This document shows, piece by piece, positions 44,105 through 52,612 of a stretch of 64,000 nt of DNA. The translations under genes were made by a program, and so were the position numbers. Each line of letters opens with the position of its first letter. The stretch's first letter is position 1. The notes under the pieces were generated by a model that saw only the letters and a list, made by a program, of their open reading frames with translations, was not told where the DNA came from and made no database searches. Location: contig JANQPF010000009.1 in the NCBI GenBank assembly GCA_028285415.1, positions 186,001 to 250,000 of the forward strand, in the 5' to 3' direction. This stretch comes from Pseudomonadales bacterium (GTDB lineage: Bacteria > Pseudomonadota > Gammaproteobacteria > Pseudomonadales > Azotimanducaceae).

Positions 44105-46525
44105 TTACAGCCGATAAACAAATTGAAGCTCGTAGCTGCGGGGCGGATCGAGGAAGTAGAAGTAGCTCCCCGCAAACCCCACGTTACCCAACGGTATGTC
44201 GTCCGGCGCATTGATCACCGTTTCATCGCTCAGGTTTTTACCCAGCAACGCGATGCTCCACTTGTCGTCACTGCTCATCAGCGCGATGCGCGCGTTGATT
44301 TTCGTGAAGCTGTCCTGTTCGAGCACCGGATCATTGTCCCCAGTGACGAGATACGAGTCTTTGTACATCACATCAACCCCCAACTCGACGTCGAGATTGT
44401 TGGCAATCGAAGCCCGGTAGTTCGCCGCGAAGTTGCCTGTGAAGTCCGGCGCAAACTGTGTGGTCTCGCCACTGAGGTCCGCAACGCATGGACCGGGGCC
44501 GGGCCAGACGGCCGCAGCGCCTGCGGAGCATGCGGCGCCTTCGAAAGAGTCGTATTCGGAGTCCAGAACCGAAAGGGCCACGGCGAACGACAAGCGCTCC
44601 GTCGCCTGAATCTGGCCATCGATCTCGAGACCCAGACTGGTCGCTTCGCCCGCGTTGGATACGGCAAACCCGGCAGCGCCGTCGAAAACGCTGACCTGCA
44701 GATCTTCGAATTCGTTGTGGAAGGCGGCGACGTTGAATCGCGCACGTCCGTCCCACAGATCGAACTTGGCGCCTACCTCGAAGCCGCTGACTTCTTCGTC
44801 TTCGAACTCCTGGGTGGCGGGGTTTCCGACGAGATTGGCTTCGTCGAACCCGCCGGCTTTGTAGCCGGTACCCCACTTACCGTAGACCATGGCCACGTCG
44901 GTGAGATCGTACTGCACGATGATATCTCCCGTGACGTGATCTTCTTTGCGAACGTTGTCGAAGCCGGGCGCAACGGTACAAGCTTGCGCAGCCACCGGGA
45001 CGAGCGTTGTGTCGCAGGTTTCGAACCCGCTGCCATCAAACCGGTGTTCTTTAAAGAAGGCCAGGAACTGATCGTAAAACCCGGTCTGCGGCAGGCTGGG
45101 CGTCTGGTCAGAAAAAGGGGTGTACCCCGAAACCACAAAGGCAGTGCCCACCGCCGTCTTCTCGAGGGTCTTCTCATCCTCCGCGTAACGCAGCCCCAGC
45201 TGCAGGCGAAGCCGATCGGTGGCGTTCCAGGTCATCTGGGTGAAGAACGAGAGCGTCTCCGTATCTTGATCGTAATCCCGGTCGAGCGTGATGTCGCCAA
45301 ACCCCGCCTGTACAAACGGATTGAGGGGGCTGGTTGCAAAGAGGGGCGCAATGCCCGTGAGATAAACCTCCAGATCACCGGCGCGACGGAGCTTTTCATC
45401 CTGATAAAACCCGCCGATCAGAAACTCGAACTCTCGGTTCTGCGGCGAAAAGAGAATGAACTCCTGGGTAAACTGCTCGTGCCGCTCGCGACGTTGCTGA
45501 CCAATCAGGTCGATGGGCGCAAAGTCGAGATCCAAAGCGTTTTCAACTTCGGCATCAATGTAGCCGGTGATCGACTTGAGCGTATATTCACCAATGTCCC
45601 ACGTTGCCGTCAGGCTGAACAAATCCCATTCAGAGTCATCGAACTGTGGAGATCGGCCCGGCAGCGAGCCGTCTTGAAACTTGTCGTAGTTATCGCTGGC
45701 AACAAAGTTCGGGTCGCCAAATGTCTGGTAGATGAAGTCGGCCGTCGGTGTGGTCATCCCAACCTTGTTCTGACGCCCTGCGGTGTCCTGGTCACCGCTT
45801 TCCCATTTGAACAGCAAATTCAGGTAATCCGTTGCGTCCCAGTCGAGCGTCAGTCGACCGGCAAACTCTTCTTCCTGGCGTTCGTCTTTGCCAAGCGTTC
45901 TGTTGTCCATATACCCGTCCGTTTCGTCAACGCGCAGCGCCAGACGGGCGCGAAACGTCTCGCTCAACGGGCCGGAGAGGACAACAGTCGAGCCCCAACC
46001 ATCAAACTCGGGTTCATACGTACCCGCAATGGAGGCCTCGAACTCATCGGTCGGATTGGCGCTCGTGATGTTGAGCGCACCGGACACGGTGTTCTTACCA
46101 AACAGCGTGTTCTGCGGGCCTTTCAGGACTTCCACTCGCGCTAGATCCACCAGCGCGGCTCGCGATGCCTGGCCACGACCGCGATATACCCCGTCGACAA
46201 ACGTCCCTACAGACTGCTCAAAACCCGAGTTACCGTAGGTGCCGATCCCGCGGATGAACAGTTTTTCAGAGCCGGAGGTTTCGGTGATATCGACGTTGGG
46301 TATGAACTGGACAATGTCCTCGAGCGAGAAAGCTCCCTGCTCCTCGATCTTGTTTCCCGTCATGACCGAAACCGCAACGGGCACATCCTGCAGGCTTGCT
46401 TCCTGCTTCGTTGCCGTGACGAGAATCTCTTCAATCACCAGCTCTTCCGCATAGCTCGGAGCGATGAGTATTAAAACGACGATCGTGATCGTCGCGCGCA
46501 ATCGACTTTGAAGATGACTTCCCAT
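44105..46525 (-). CDS. TonB-dependent outer-membrane receptor
   Basis: This 806-aa receptor starts at ATG 46525, with GGGGAGA seven bases upstream (ATG 46540 lacks a site). It has a signal peptide ending near PSYAEE, IEEILVTATKQ as the TonB-box-like region, a plug with LKGPQNTLFGKNTVSGALN, then a beta-barrel ending YELQFVYRL. It is the first gene of the aromatic operon and is presumed to take up the pathway's substrate. A 110-120-bp upstream inverted repeat is a regulator site candidate. Confidence 0.92.
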   Translation of the reverse strand: MGSHLQSRLRATITIVVLILIAPSYAEELVIEEILVTATKQEASLQDVPVAVSVMTGNKIEEQGAFSLEDIVQFIPNVDITETSGSEKLFIRGIGTYGNSGFEQSVGTFVDGVYRGRGQASRAALVDLARVEVLKGPQNTLFGKNTVSGALNITSANPTDEFEASIAGTYEPEFDGWGSTVVLSGPLSETFRARLALRVDETDGYMDNRTLGKDERQEEEFAGRLTLDWDATDYLNLLFKWESGDQDTAGRQNKVGMTTPTADFIYQTFGDPNFVASDNYDKFQDGSLPGRSPQFDDSEWDLFSLTATWDIGEYTLKSITGYIDAEVENALDLDFAPIDLIGQQRRERHEQFTQEFILFSPQNREFEFLIGGFYQDEKLRRAGDLEVYLTGIAPLFATSPLNPFVQAGFGDITLDRDYDQDTETLSFFTQMTWNATDRLRLQLGLRYAEDEKTLEKTAVGTAFVVSGYTPFSDQTPSLPQTGFYDQFLAFFKEHRFDGSGFETCDTTLVPVAAQACTVAPGFDNVRKEDHVTGDIIVQYDLTDVAMVYGKWGTGYKAGGFDEANLVGNPATQEFEDEEVSGFEVGAKFDLWDGRARFNVAAFHNEFEDLQVSVFDGAAGFAVSNAGEATSLGLEIDGQIQATERLSFAVALSVLDSEYDSFEGAACSAGAAAVWPGPGPCVADLSGETTQFAPDFTGNFAANYRASIANNLDVELGVDVMYKDSYLVTGDNDPVLEQDSFTKINARIALMSSDDKWSIALLGKNLSDETVINAPDDIPLGNVGFAGSYFYFLDPPRSYELQFVYRL

Positions 46526-46648
46526 CAGATTTCTCCCCATAGATAGAAGGATGCGCGCGTCCAGATCCCCAGCATTTGCCTCTTGGAAGCGCGCGAACGA
46601 GAAGTTAGAGAAATCTACGGAATAACGGAAACTGATAATGCGTATATT

Positions 46649-46671
46649 GAATATCGAAATTTACGATATTC
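46649..46671. promoter_or_regulatory. Inverted repeat upstream of the TonB operon, candidate LysR site
   Basis: GAATATCG (46649-46656) and CGATATTC (46664-46671) form a perfect 8-bp inverted repeat with a 7-bp A/T spacer. It lies in the 168-bp gap between the TonB-receptor start and the LysR stop, 124 bp from the receptor ATG, a normal distance for LysR activation. Confidence 0.5.
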
Positions 46672-46693
46672 GCGCACGGAGCCAGAACAGGGT

Positions 46694-47629
46694 CTATGCG
46701 AGCGGCACCGCACTGCGCACTTTTTCCCGGAACCAGACGTGCGCGGGATCGCGGTCGTGAATGCGAGACCAATACGCGGCAATGGTGACATTGGGTACTT
46801 TGAAGGGCGGGTTGAGTATCTGAATGTTGTGGCGCTTGGCGTAGTACTCTGCGGCGCGTTTGGGAATCATCGCCACCACATCCGATTCTTCGACAATCAC
46901 TGGCATCAGTGTGTAGTAGGGCAACCGCACGATGTCGTTTGGCGCAGCGCCCAAGTGGAGCGTCTGGAATGTTTTGTCCGTGCGCTGATTTGCCCTGAAC
47001 GACGCATGTGCCAGATCCCGGTAGTCCTCGGTGCTCAGCCGGCCCTTGATCCTCGGGTGGTTTTTGCGCGCAATGCAGACCACCGTCTCGTCATAGAGTG
47101 CCATTTCAACCAGACCTTTTGTTTCAAGGACATATTGCGGGCCGAGCAACAAATCGATTGATCCGGTGCGGACAGAGTCAAAGTAGTCCGACGGGAGGTC
47201 TTCAAACTGCACCATCACCCCGGGCGCTTCTTTCTGCAGGTCTTCAATGAGATTGTTCACCAGCGCGAGCACAACGACGTCGGCTGTGGCGATGACAAAA
47301 CGGCGTTCGAGTACTCCGGGGTCAAAGGTTTCCCGTTCAATGACGCGCTCGAGCGCCTCTATAGATCCGTTGAGCTCCTCTTGCAGCGCCAAGGCGAGCT
47401 GCGTCGGCTGCATCTCTCCACCCGCCCTCACGAGGAGATCGTCTTTGTAGTGAATGCGCAGCTTGGCGAGGGCATCGCTCACCCCCGGTTGGCTCATGTG
47501 CAGTTGCTCAGCCGTGCGGGTGACGCTGCGCGTGGTAAGCAGGGACTGGAGAATCGGTAGCAGATTCAGGTTGATAGAACGGAGCCGTGAAGGGCGCATC
47601 TGAAATTCCGATACCATCAAGGTGGGCAT
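46694..47629 (-). CDS. LysR family transcriptional regulator
   Basis: This 311-aa LysR regulator is of the NodD-like group: winged helix (residues ~10-70: RSINLNLLPILQSLL, SVTRTAEQLHMSQPGVSDALAKLR) and a periplasmic-binding-like effector domain. Starts at 47629 and 47599 (MRPSRLRSINL) are equally supported by weak ribosome sites; the shorter gives a more typical length. It lies upstream of, and in the same direction as, the TonB aromatic operon, so it is its likely activator. Confidence 0.86.
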   Translation of the reverse strand: MPTLMVSEFQMRPSRLRSINLNLLPILQSLLTTRSVTRTAEQLHMSQPGVSDALAKLRIHYKDDLLVRAGGEMQPTQLALALQEELNGSIEALERVIERETFDPGVLERRFVIATADVVVLALVNNLIEDLQKEAPGVMVQFEDLPSDYFDSVRTGSIDLLLGPQYVLETKGLVEMALYDETVVCIARKNHPRIKGRLSTEDYRDLAHASFRANQRTDKTFQTLHLGAAPNDIVRLPYYTLMPVIVEESDVVAMIPKRAAEYYAKRHNIQILNPPFKVPNVTIAAYWSRIHDRDPAHVWFREKVRSAVPLA

Positions 47630-47687
47630 CAGTTTATCCGAATCTGCCAACGATGCAGCCCGGCCACCGCACCGTAGTCGACACGAG

Positions 47688-48467
47688 TCAGATCAACCCA
47701 CGATACTGACCACCGTCCAGGAGAATGTTCTGTCCGGTGATGTAGCCGCCATACTGGCTACAGAGAAACGCACACGTCGCGCCAAATTCTTCGGGTTCAC
47801 CGAAACGACTGGCCGGTATCTGAGAAAGCGCGCGCTCGCGGACTGCCGACGATTCAACACCCATGCGTTCGGCAAATTTCTTATGGTTGGAGCGCAGGCG
47901 CCCGGTATCGAACTGTCCCGGCAGGAGATTGTTGATCGTGACGCCGGAAGCCGCCACGTCACGCGCGAGGCCGGCGACAAATCCCGTCAAGCCGGAGCGC
48001 GCGCCGTTGGACAGACCCAGGAGACCAACCGGCTCTTTCACCATGTGGCTGGTGATGTTCACGATCCTGCCGTAGCCCCGTGCAATCATCCCGTCTATGG
48101 TCGCTTTGATGAGCTCAATGGGTGCGAGCATGTTGGCATCCAGCGCTGCCAGCCATTCTTCCCTGCCCCATTCGCGGAAGTCACCGGGTGGTGGACCGCC
48201 GGCATTGTTGACGAGGAGGTCCGTCTCGGGGTGAGCGCTCAACACCTTGTCACGCCCTTCAGCCGTCGTGACGTCAGCAGCGATACCCGTCACTTCACCC
48301 TGACCGAGCGCGCTCAACTGAGCCACAGACTCATCAAGAACGGATTGCGTCCGAGCAACTATGCAGACGTTTGCATGCGCCTCCGCCAGGGACGCTGCGC
48401 AGCCATAACCCAGCCCTTTGCTTGCACCACACACGATGGCTTGTTTTCCAGTCAGTCCTAAATCCAT
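47688..48467 (-). CDS. SDR family protein with non-canonical active site
   Basis: This 259-aa short-chain dehydrogenase-fold protein has a clear cofactor motif (GASKGLGYGCA), NNAG and a final GQNILLDGG. The Ser of the triad is in the ITSHM segment, but the Y-x3-K pair is replaced by S-N-G-A-R. A group of SDRs is known to share such substitutions, with unclear activity. A GAGGCTCTGAGG stretch precedes the ATG. It lies upstream of the LysR gene in the same direction. Confidence 0.82.
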   Translation of the reverse strand: MDLGLTGKQAIVCGASKGLGYGCAASLAEAHANVCIVARTQSVLDESVAQLSALGQGEVTGIAADVTTAEGRDKVLSAHPETDLLVNNAGGPPPGDFREWGREEWLAALDANMLAPIELIKATIDGMIARGYGRIVNITSHMVKEPVGLLGLSNGARSGLTGFVAGLARDVAASGVTINNLLPGQFDTGRLRSNHKKFAERMGVESSAVRERALSQIPASRFGEPEEFGATCAFLCSQYGGYITGQNILLDGGQYRGLI

Positions 48468-48530
48468 GCCTCAGAGCCTCTCATTGCAAATCCGGCGGCA
48501 GCATCGTGCGCGCCCGTGAATAAGTAAATC

Positions 48531-48540
48531 CGAATATTCG
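48531..48540. promoter_or_regulatory. 10-bp palindrome upstream of the SDR gene
   Basis: CGAATATTCG is a perfect palindrome, 64 bp before the SDR start and within the 111-bp gap after the TetR stop. It resembles the GAATATCG arms found before the TonB operon (46649), hinting at a shared regulator. Confidence 0.35.
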
Positions 48541-48578
48541 TATGATCTATATAAGATTCAGCGATAGCCGCTGATCGC

Positions 48579-49223
48579 TCACCCACCGCCCTTGCGCAGC
48601 AGATCAATCACACCGAGCAGAGCCGCAGCTTGAAGATCTTTACGATTCATCAGATCGTGGGTGGCATCCGCCACGTGCCTCGACATAAAGAAACCGTCAG
48701 CAAGGGCAATCGTGACGCTGGCAAGCTCCTCGATAGCGCTCTTGTCGAGTTCAGGCAGGGCTTTGCCAAAACTCTTCACGGCGTTGCGAAACGCCTGTGA
48801 ACGGACTTTCAAAAACGTCTTGCGAGCGGTGGGATCCTCCGGACGGTGTTCCAGCCCGAGCATGAGGCCAAGGCGCAGGAAATCCGGAGCCACCTCGAGC
48901 GCATGCATCGATTGCGTCACCTGAAACGCCACAAACTCTTCGGTGGTGTAATTCTCCCCCGGCGATTCAATGTCGGTCGCCGCATGCAGCCAGGCTTCGA
49001 ACGAGCGTTCGATGACGGCTGCGATGAGGTCGTCCTTGTCCTTGAAGTGCCAGTAGATGGAGCTGGCGGGAAAGCCCGAGCGTTTACTCACGAGCGATAT
49101 GCTCGTGCCTTCGTAGCCTCTCTCGCTGGCAATCTCAGCCGCCGCGTCGAGAATTTTCCCGCGCGCCGCGATGCCGTTGGCTCTCTTTCTGGGTGTCGCC
49201 TTCTTCTTCACCGTGGCGGGCAT
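48579..49223 (-). CDS. TetR family transcriptional regulator
   Basis: This 214-aa protein has a basic N-terminal tail (PATVKKKATPRKRANG), then a TetR helix-turn-helix (AAEIASERGYEGTSISLVSKRSGF, SSIYWHFKDKDDLI). The C-terminal domain is of the common TetR type. It is divergent from the HsaA-like operon; the shared 124-bp region has a good promoter overlapped by a TetR-like palindrome. Probable repressor. Confidence 0.88.
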   Translation of the reverse strand: MPATVKKKATPRKRANGIAARGKILDAAAEIASERGYEGTSISLVSKRSGFPASSIYWHFKDKDDLIAAVIERSFEAWLHAATDIESPGENYTTEEFVAFQVTQSMHALEVAPDFLRLGLMLGLEHRPEDPTARKTFLKVRSQAFRNAVKSFGKALPELDKSAIEELASVTIALADGFFMSRHVADATHDLMNRKDLQAAALLGVIDLLRKGGG

Positions 49224-49271
49224 TGTGACTCCGGCCTTTTCCGTTTCCTGGAACGATTACTACAATAACTA

Positions 49272-49314
49272 TTGACTTTGCGTTAAGCAAGCCTTTATTG
49301 TATCGATCGTTACA
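49272..49314 (+). promoter_or_regulatory. Sigma70-like promoter overlapped by TetR-type palindrome
   Basis: TTGACT (49272-49277), an 18-bp spacer and TATTGT (49296-49301) make a reasonable promoter for the HsaA-like operon. A 16-bp near-palindrome (49299-49314, TGTATCGA/TCGTTACA, one mismatched pair) overlaps its -10 box, well placed for repression by the divergent TetR protein. Confidence 0.6.
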
Positions 49315-49347
49315 GAAACAGAGCCGCTACAACCAGGGGAGAAACCC

Positions 49348-50514
49348 ATGCACGACGCAGTCAAATACATTCACGAGCACGCCCAGGTCCTGCGCGAGCA
49401 GCACGCACCCAGCGACAAATGTGGTCATCTGACCGAGCCCGCCCGGGAGGTGCTCGAAAAGTCGGGCGGCATGCGGTTGTTGCAGGCTAAGAGCCACGGC
49501 GGCTGCGAAGCAGACCCCCGCGACTTCTTCGAATGGGCCCGTGCCGTGGGCCGCTACAATCCTTCCGCAGGCTGGATCGCCGGCGTTGTCGGCGTGCACC
49601 CGTGGGAAGTTGCTCTCCTCGACGAGAAGGTGCAGGACGAGATTTACGCCAACAACCCCGACAACTGGGTTGCCTCACCCTACGCTCCCCAGGGAAGAGC
49701 CGTGCGGGAAGGTGACGGCTTCCGTTTTTCCGGTCAGTGGCAGTACTCCACCGGCACGGATCATTGCGGCTGGGTTGTGCTTGGCGGCATGGTCGTCGAC
49801 GAGAACGAGAACCCCGGCGAGGTTCCAGAAGTCAGACACTTTTTCCTGCCGCGGGGTGACTACGAGATTGTCGAAGACTCCTGGCACGTCATGGGCCTGA
49901 GTGGCACTGGTAGCAAAGACATCCGCATTGATGGCGCGTTTGTGCCGGAGTACCGCACGGTCCTGCACGGCAGCATGTTGGAAGGTGAATACAGCTGCCG
50001 TCAGGACGCTGCGCTTTACCACATCCCGTTTGGTTGTATTTTCTCAGGTGCCATTGCGTCCGCTACTTTTGGCATCGCCGAAGGCGCCATCGAACAATAT
50101 CGCGACTACCTGCAGACCCGAGTGTCCGCATCAGGTGTCGTCGGCAAAACCGACCCATACCAGCAGGAGGCGCTGGCAGAAGTAGAGGCTGACCTGGCGG
50201 CAGGCATCACCCATCTGGACGCAATGATTGTCGCGTGGATGGAACAACTCGAGAACGGCACGCCCGTTTCCAAGGTACAGCGCCTTGAGTTTCGTCGCAA
50301 TCAGGTGCGCGCTGTGCAGCGCGTGCTCTTCGGCGTGGACAAGCTCTTTGCGCGGGCAGGTTCAGCGGCCATCTGGACCACCCGGTCGCTCGAGAGATAC
50401 TGGCGTGACCTGCGCACCGGCGGCACCCACATGGCCGACGCCGCGGATACCATCTACAGCGCCTGGACGAGTTACTCGTTTGGCGACGAACAAGCCGCAG
50501 TTGCGTTGTATTAG
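49348..50514 (+). CDS. Acyl-CoA-dehydrogenase-fold flavin monooxygenase, HsaA-like
   Basis: This 388-aa protein has the acyl-CoA dehydrogenase fold and resembles the oxygenase component of two-component flavin hydroxylases (HsaA/pHPA hydroxylase group): ARAVGRYNPSAGWIAGVVGVH, GQWQYSTGTDHCGW and VMGLSGTGSKDI. These use reduced flavin from a partner reductase, which is not seen nearby. A GGGGAG site precedes the ATG. Followed by an extradiol dioxygenase, as HsaA is by HsaC in steroid ring degradation. Confidence 0.82.
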   Translation: MHDAVKYIHEHAQVLREQHAPSDKCGHLTEPAREVLEKSGGMRLLQAKSHGGCEADPRDFFEWARAVGRYNPSAGWIAGVVGVHPWEVALLDEKVQDEIYANNPDNWVASPYAPQGRAVREGDGFRFSGQWQYSTGTDHCGWVVLGGMVVDENENPGEVPEVRHFFLPRGDYEIVEDSWHVMGLSGTGSKDIRIDGAFVPEYRTVLHGSMLEGEYSCRQDAALYHIPFGCIFSGAIASATFGIAEGAIEQYRDYLQTRVSASGVVGKTDPYQQEALAEVEADLAAGITHLDAMIVAWMEQLENGTPVSKVQRLEFRRNQVRAVQRVLFGVDKLFARAGSAAIWTTRSLERYWRDLRTGGTHMADAADTIYSAWTSYSFGDEQAAVALY

Positions 50515-50536
50515 GTTGACCGAGGAGGAGAGAGAC

Positions 50537-51430
50537 ATGATCAAATCACTCAGCTATGTAGGCTTTTCATCCCCGGACGCACCCTCGTGGCGCACGTTTG
50601 CACCGGAGATCCTCGGACTGGACGTCGTCTCGTCCAACGACGATGACGTTGTCCGACTCAGGATAGACGAGGCAGCATGGCGCATTGCCATCCGATCCGG
50701 CGACACCAACCAGCTCGACTATGTCGGCTGGGATGTCGGTAGCCATTCGCTTCTCGAAGAGAGCGTCGCTCAGTTGGAAGCGGCAGGCATTGCCATCCAT
50801 ACCGGTGATAGCGAGCTGGCCAAGGTCCGCAATGTTAAAGGCATTGCCTGGTTCAACGACCCGGCTGGATTCCGGCACGAGCTGTCATACGGGCAGATGG
50901 CGGGCGATACACCGTTCACTCCAGGGCACGGCATTTCGGGATTCGTCACCGGTGAGCAAGGTCTGGGGCACATCGTTTTCCTGGTCCCCGACCTGCAGGC
51001 AGCAACCGACTTTTACATGGGACTCCTCGGCTTTCGACATTCGGACGACATCGACGCGGGCATGAAAGTCCGCTTCTTCCACTGCAATCCGCGCCACCAC
51101 ACGCTGGCGATTTCAGAAGTCCCGGGACACCGCGGCGTGCATCACCTGATGCTGCAGGTCGAGAACATCGACGATGTCGGGCTTGCTTACGATCGTGCGG
51201 TAGAGGCGGGTATGCCAATTGCCATGGGCATCGGCAAGCATCCCAACGACGAGATGACGTCTTTCTACGTGCGTACGCCGTCCGGATTTGAGATCGAATA
51301 CGGCACCGGCGGACTGGAGATCCCGATGGATCAGGAATGGCCGGTCGGGCAGTTCCATGAGCTCAGCATCTGGGGGCACAAACCGGAGGGTGACCCCCTC
51401 CCCCCCGGCGTCATCCAACCCGTGTCGTGA
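50537..51430 (+). CDS. VOC-family extradiol dioxygenase, BphC/HsaC-like
   Basis: This 297-aa two-domain type I extradiol dioxygenase starts at ATG 50537, after GGAGGAGAG; the longer frame overlaps the previous gene. The metal triad is intact: His in LGHIVFLV, His in GVHHLMLQV and Glu in FEIEYGTGG. It cleaves bicyclic or substituted catechols in family precedents. It lies between the HsaA-like gene and an amidohydrolase; the hydroxylase-dioxygenase order matches hydroxylation then meta-cleavage. Confidence 0.9.
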   Translation: MIKSLSYVGFSSPDAPSWRTFAPEILGLDVVSSNDDDVVRLRIDEAAWRIAIRSGDTNQLDYVGWDVGSHSLLEESVAQLEAAGIAIHTGDSELAKVRNVKGIAWFNDPAGFRHELSYGQMAGDTPFTPGHGISGFVTGEQGLGHIVFLVPDLQAATDFYMGLLGFRHSDDIDAGMKVRFFHCNPRHHTLAISEVPGHRGVHHLMLQVENIDDVGLAYDRAVEAGMPIAMGIGKHPNDEMTSFYVRTPSGFEIEYGTGGLEIPMDQEWPVGQFHELSIWGHKPEGDPLPPGVIQPVS

Positions 51431-51442
51431 GCAGGTAGAGCG

Positions 51443-52417
51443 ATGAGTCCTTCCATACCAGGCAAGATCGACGTGCATCAACATCTGCTGCCCCAGCTCT
51501 ATGTCGATGATCTGGCGAAGATTGGTGTCCACGGCGCGGGTGGGGTCGAGTTTCCCAAGTGGGCTCCCGCAGCCGCAATCGACATGATGGACGCGCAGGA
51601 CATTGCCACCGGCGTTCTTTCCATCTCGACACCGGGCGTGCACTTTGGCGATGACAACGCTGCCGCGAGCCTCGCCAGGGCGTGCAACGAGTATTCAGCT
51701 GGCGTTATTCAGAGTCAGCCGAATCGCTTTGGCGCATTCGCGATTCTGCCGCTTCCATTTGTCGACGGATCTCTCAAGGAAGCCGAATACGCCATCGACG
51801 AGCTCAGGCTGGACGGTGTTGTCCTGATGAGCAGCCACCCTGATGGATCGTATCTCGGAGATCCGGCATTCGACGCCGTGATGGCCTTGCTCAACGAAAA
51901 GTCCGCCGTCGCCTTCGTGCATCCAACCGTCCCGGTGGGTGCCCCTGTCGAAAGCCTGGACATTCCTCCTTTTGCGACCGAGTTCGTCTTTGACACCAGC
52001 CGTGCGATTGCCAACCTCATCTGGCAGGGCGTTGCAGAACGCTATCCGGACATTCGGTTCATTTTTTCGCACGCCGGTGGCACGGCACCTTATCTGGCCG
52101 GTCGCTGGGCGCTCCTCGACGGCTCACCCCAGGCACAGGAAAACGCACCAAAGGGATTCCTGCACTACCTGCGAAACTTCTTCTACGATACCGCGCTGTC
52201 CGGCAGCACCCCGGCATTGAGTGCGTTAACTAAGTTGGTACCCGCGGAACAGATTCTCTTTGGCAGCGACTACCCATTTGCACCCCCACCCGTCAGCAAA
52301 GCCGCCTGGGCAGGTGTCACAACTTTTGACGGCTTGTCGGAGGCTGAACGCAGCCGGATCGCGTTCACCAACGCCGCCGAGCTTTTCCCCCGATTGGCAT
52401 CCGCCGAGGCCAGGTGA
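51443..52417 (+). CDS. Amidohydrolase family 2 (ACMSD-like)
   Basis: This 324-aa TIM-barrel protein has KIDVHQHLLPQ (H-x-H), a His in FIFSHAGGTAPY and Asp in LFGSDYPFAP, the zinc ligands of the ACMSD/decarboxylase-like amidohydrolase family. Members decarboxylate or hydrolyse ring-cleavage intermediates. It is the last gene of the operon, 12 bp after the dioxygenase, with a short CCAGGT/ACCTGG repeat around its stop. Confidence 0.86.
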   Translation: MSPSIPGKIDVHQHLLPQLYVDDLAKIGVHGAGGVEFPKWAPAAAIDMMDAQDIATGVLSISTPGVHFGDDNAAASLARACNEYSAGVIQSQPNRFGAFAILPLPFVDGSLKEAEYAIDELRLDGVVLMSSHPDGSYLGDPAFDAVMALLNEKSAVAFVHPTVPVGAPVESLDIPPFATEFVFDTSRAIANLIWQGVAERYPDIRFIFSHAGGTAPYLAGRWALLDGSPQAQENAPKGFLHYLRNFFYDTALSGSTPALSALTKLVPAEQILFGSDYPFAPPPVSKAAWAGVTTFDGLSEAERSRIAFTNAAELFPRLASAEAR

Positions 52418-52612
52418 ACCTGGCGCGGGTACGTCATCATTCACTCGAAGTTCAGATCTCTTTATTTTCAATGACTTAGAGGTGGATTGAGTTGCTAAAA
52501 GTGCGCAGTCCGTCTCCGTTCCGCGGCAGTCGACCCCCTATCATGAGCCCCATCTAGCGCACATTGCCGCACGCTTTGTGACGCCTGCACCGTGTTGACA
52601 GGGAGGTTACCC

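Noticed and set aside
44123-46144. Long antisense frame (673 codons) opposite the second TonB receptor
   Set aside because: No ribosome site or family resemblance. It mirrors codon bias of the receptor, whose plug, barrel and signal peptide are unmistakable.
52410-52423. CCAGGT/ACCTGG repeat at the end of the amidohydrolase gene as a terminator
   Set aside because: It overlaps the stop codon and has no following T-run, so termination is not supported.
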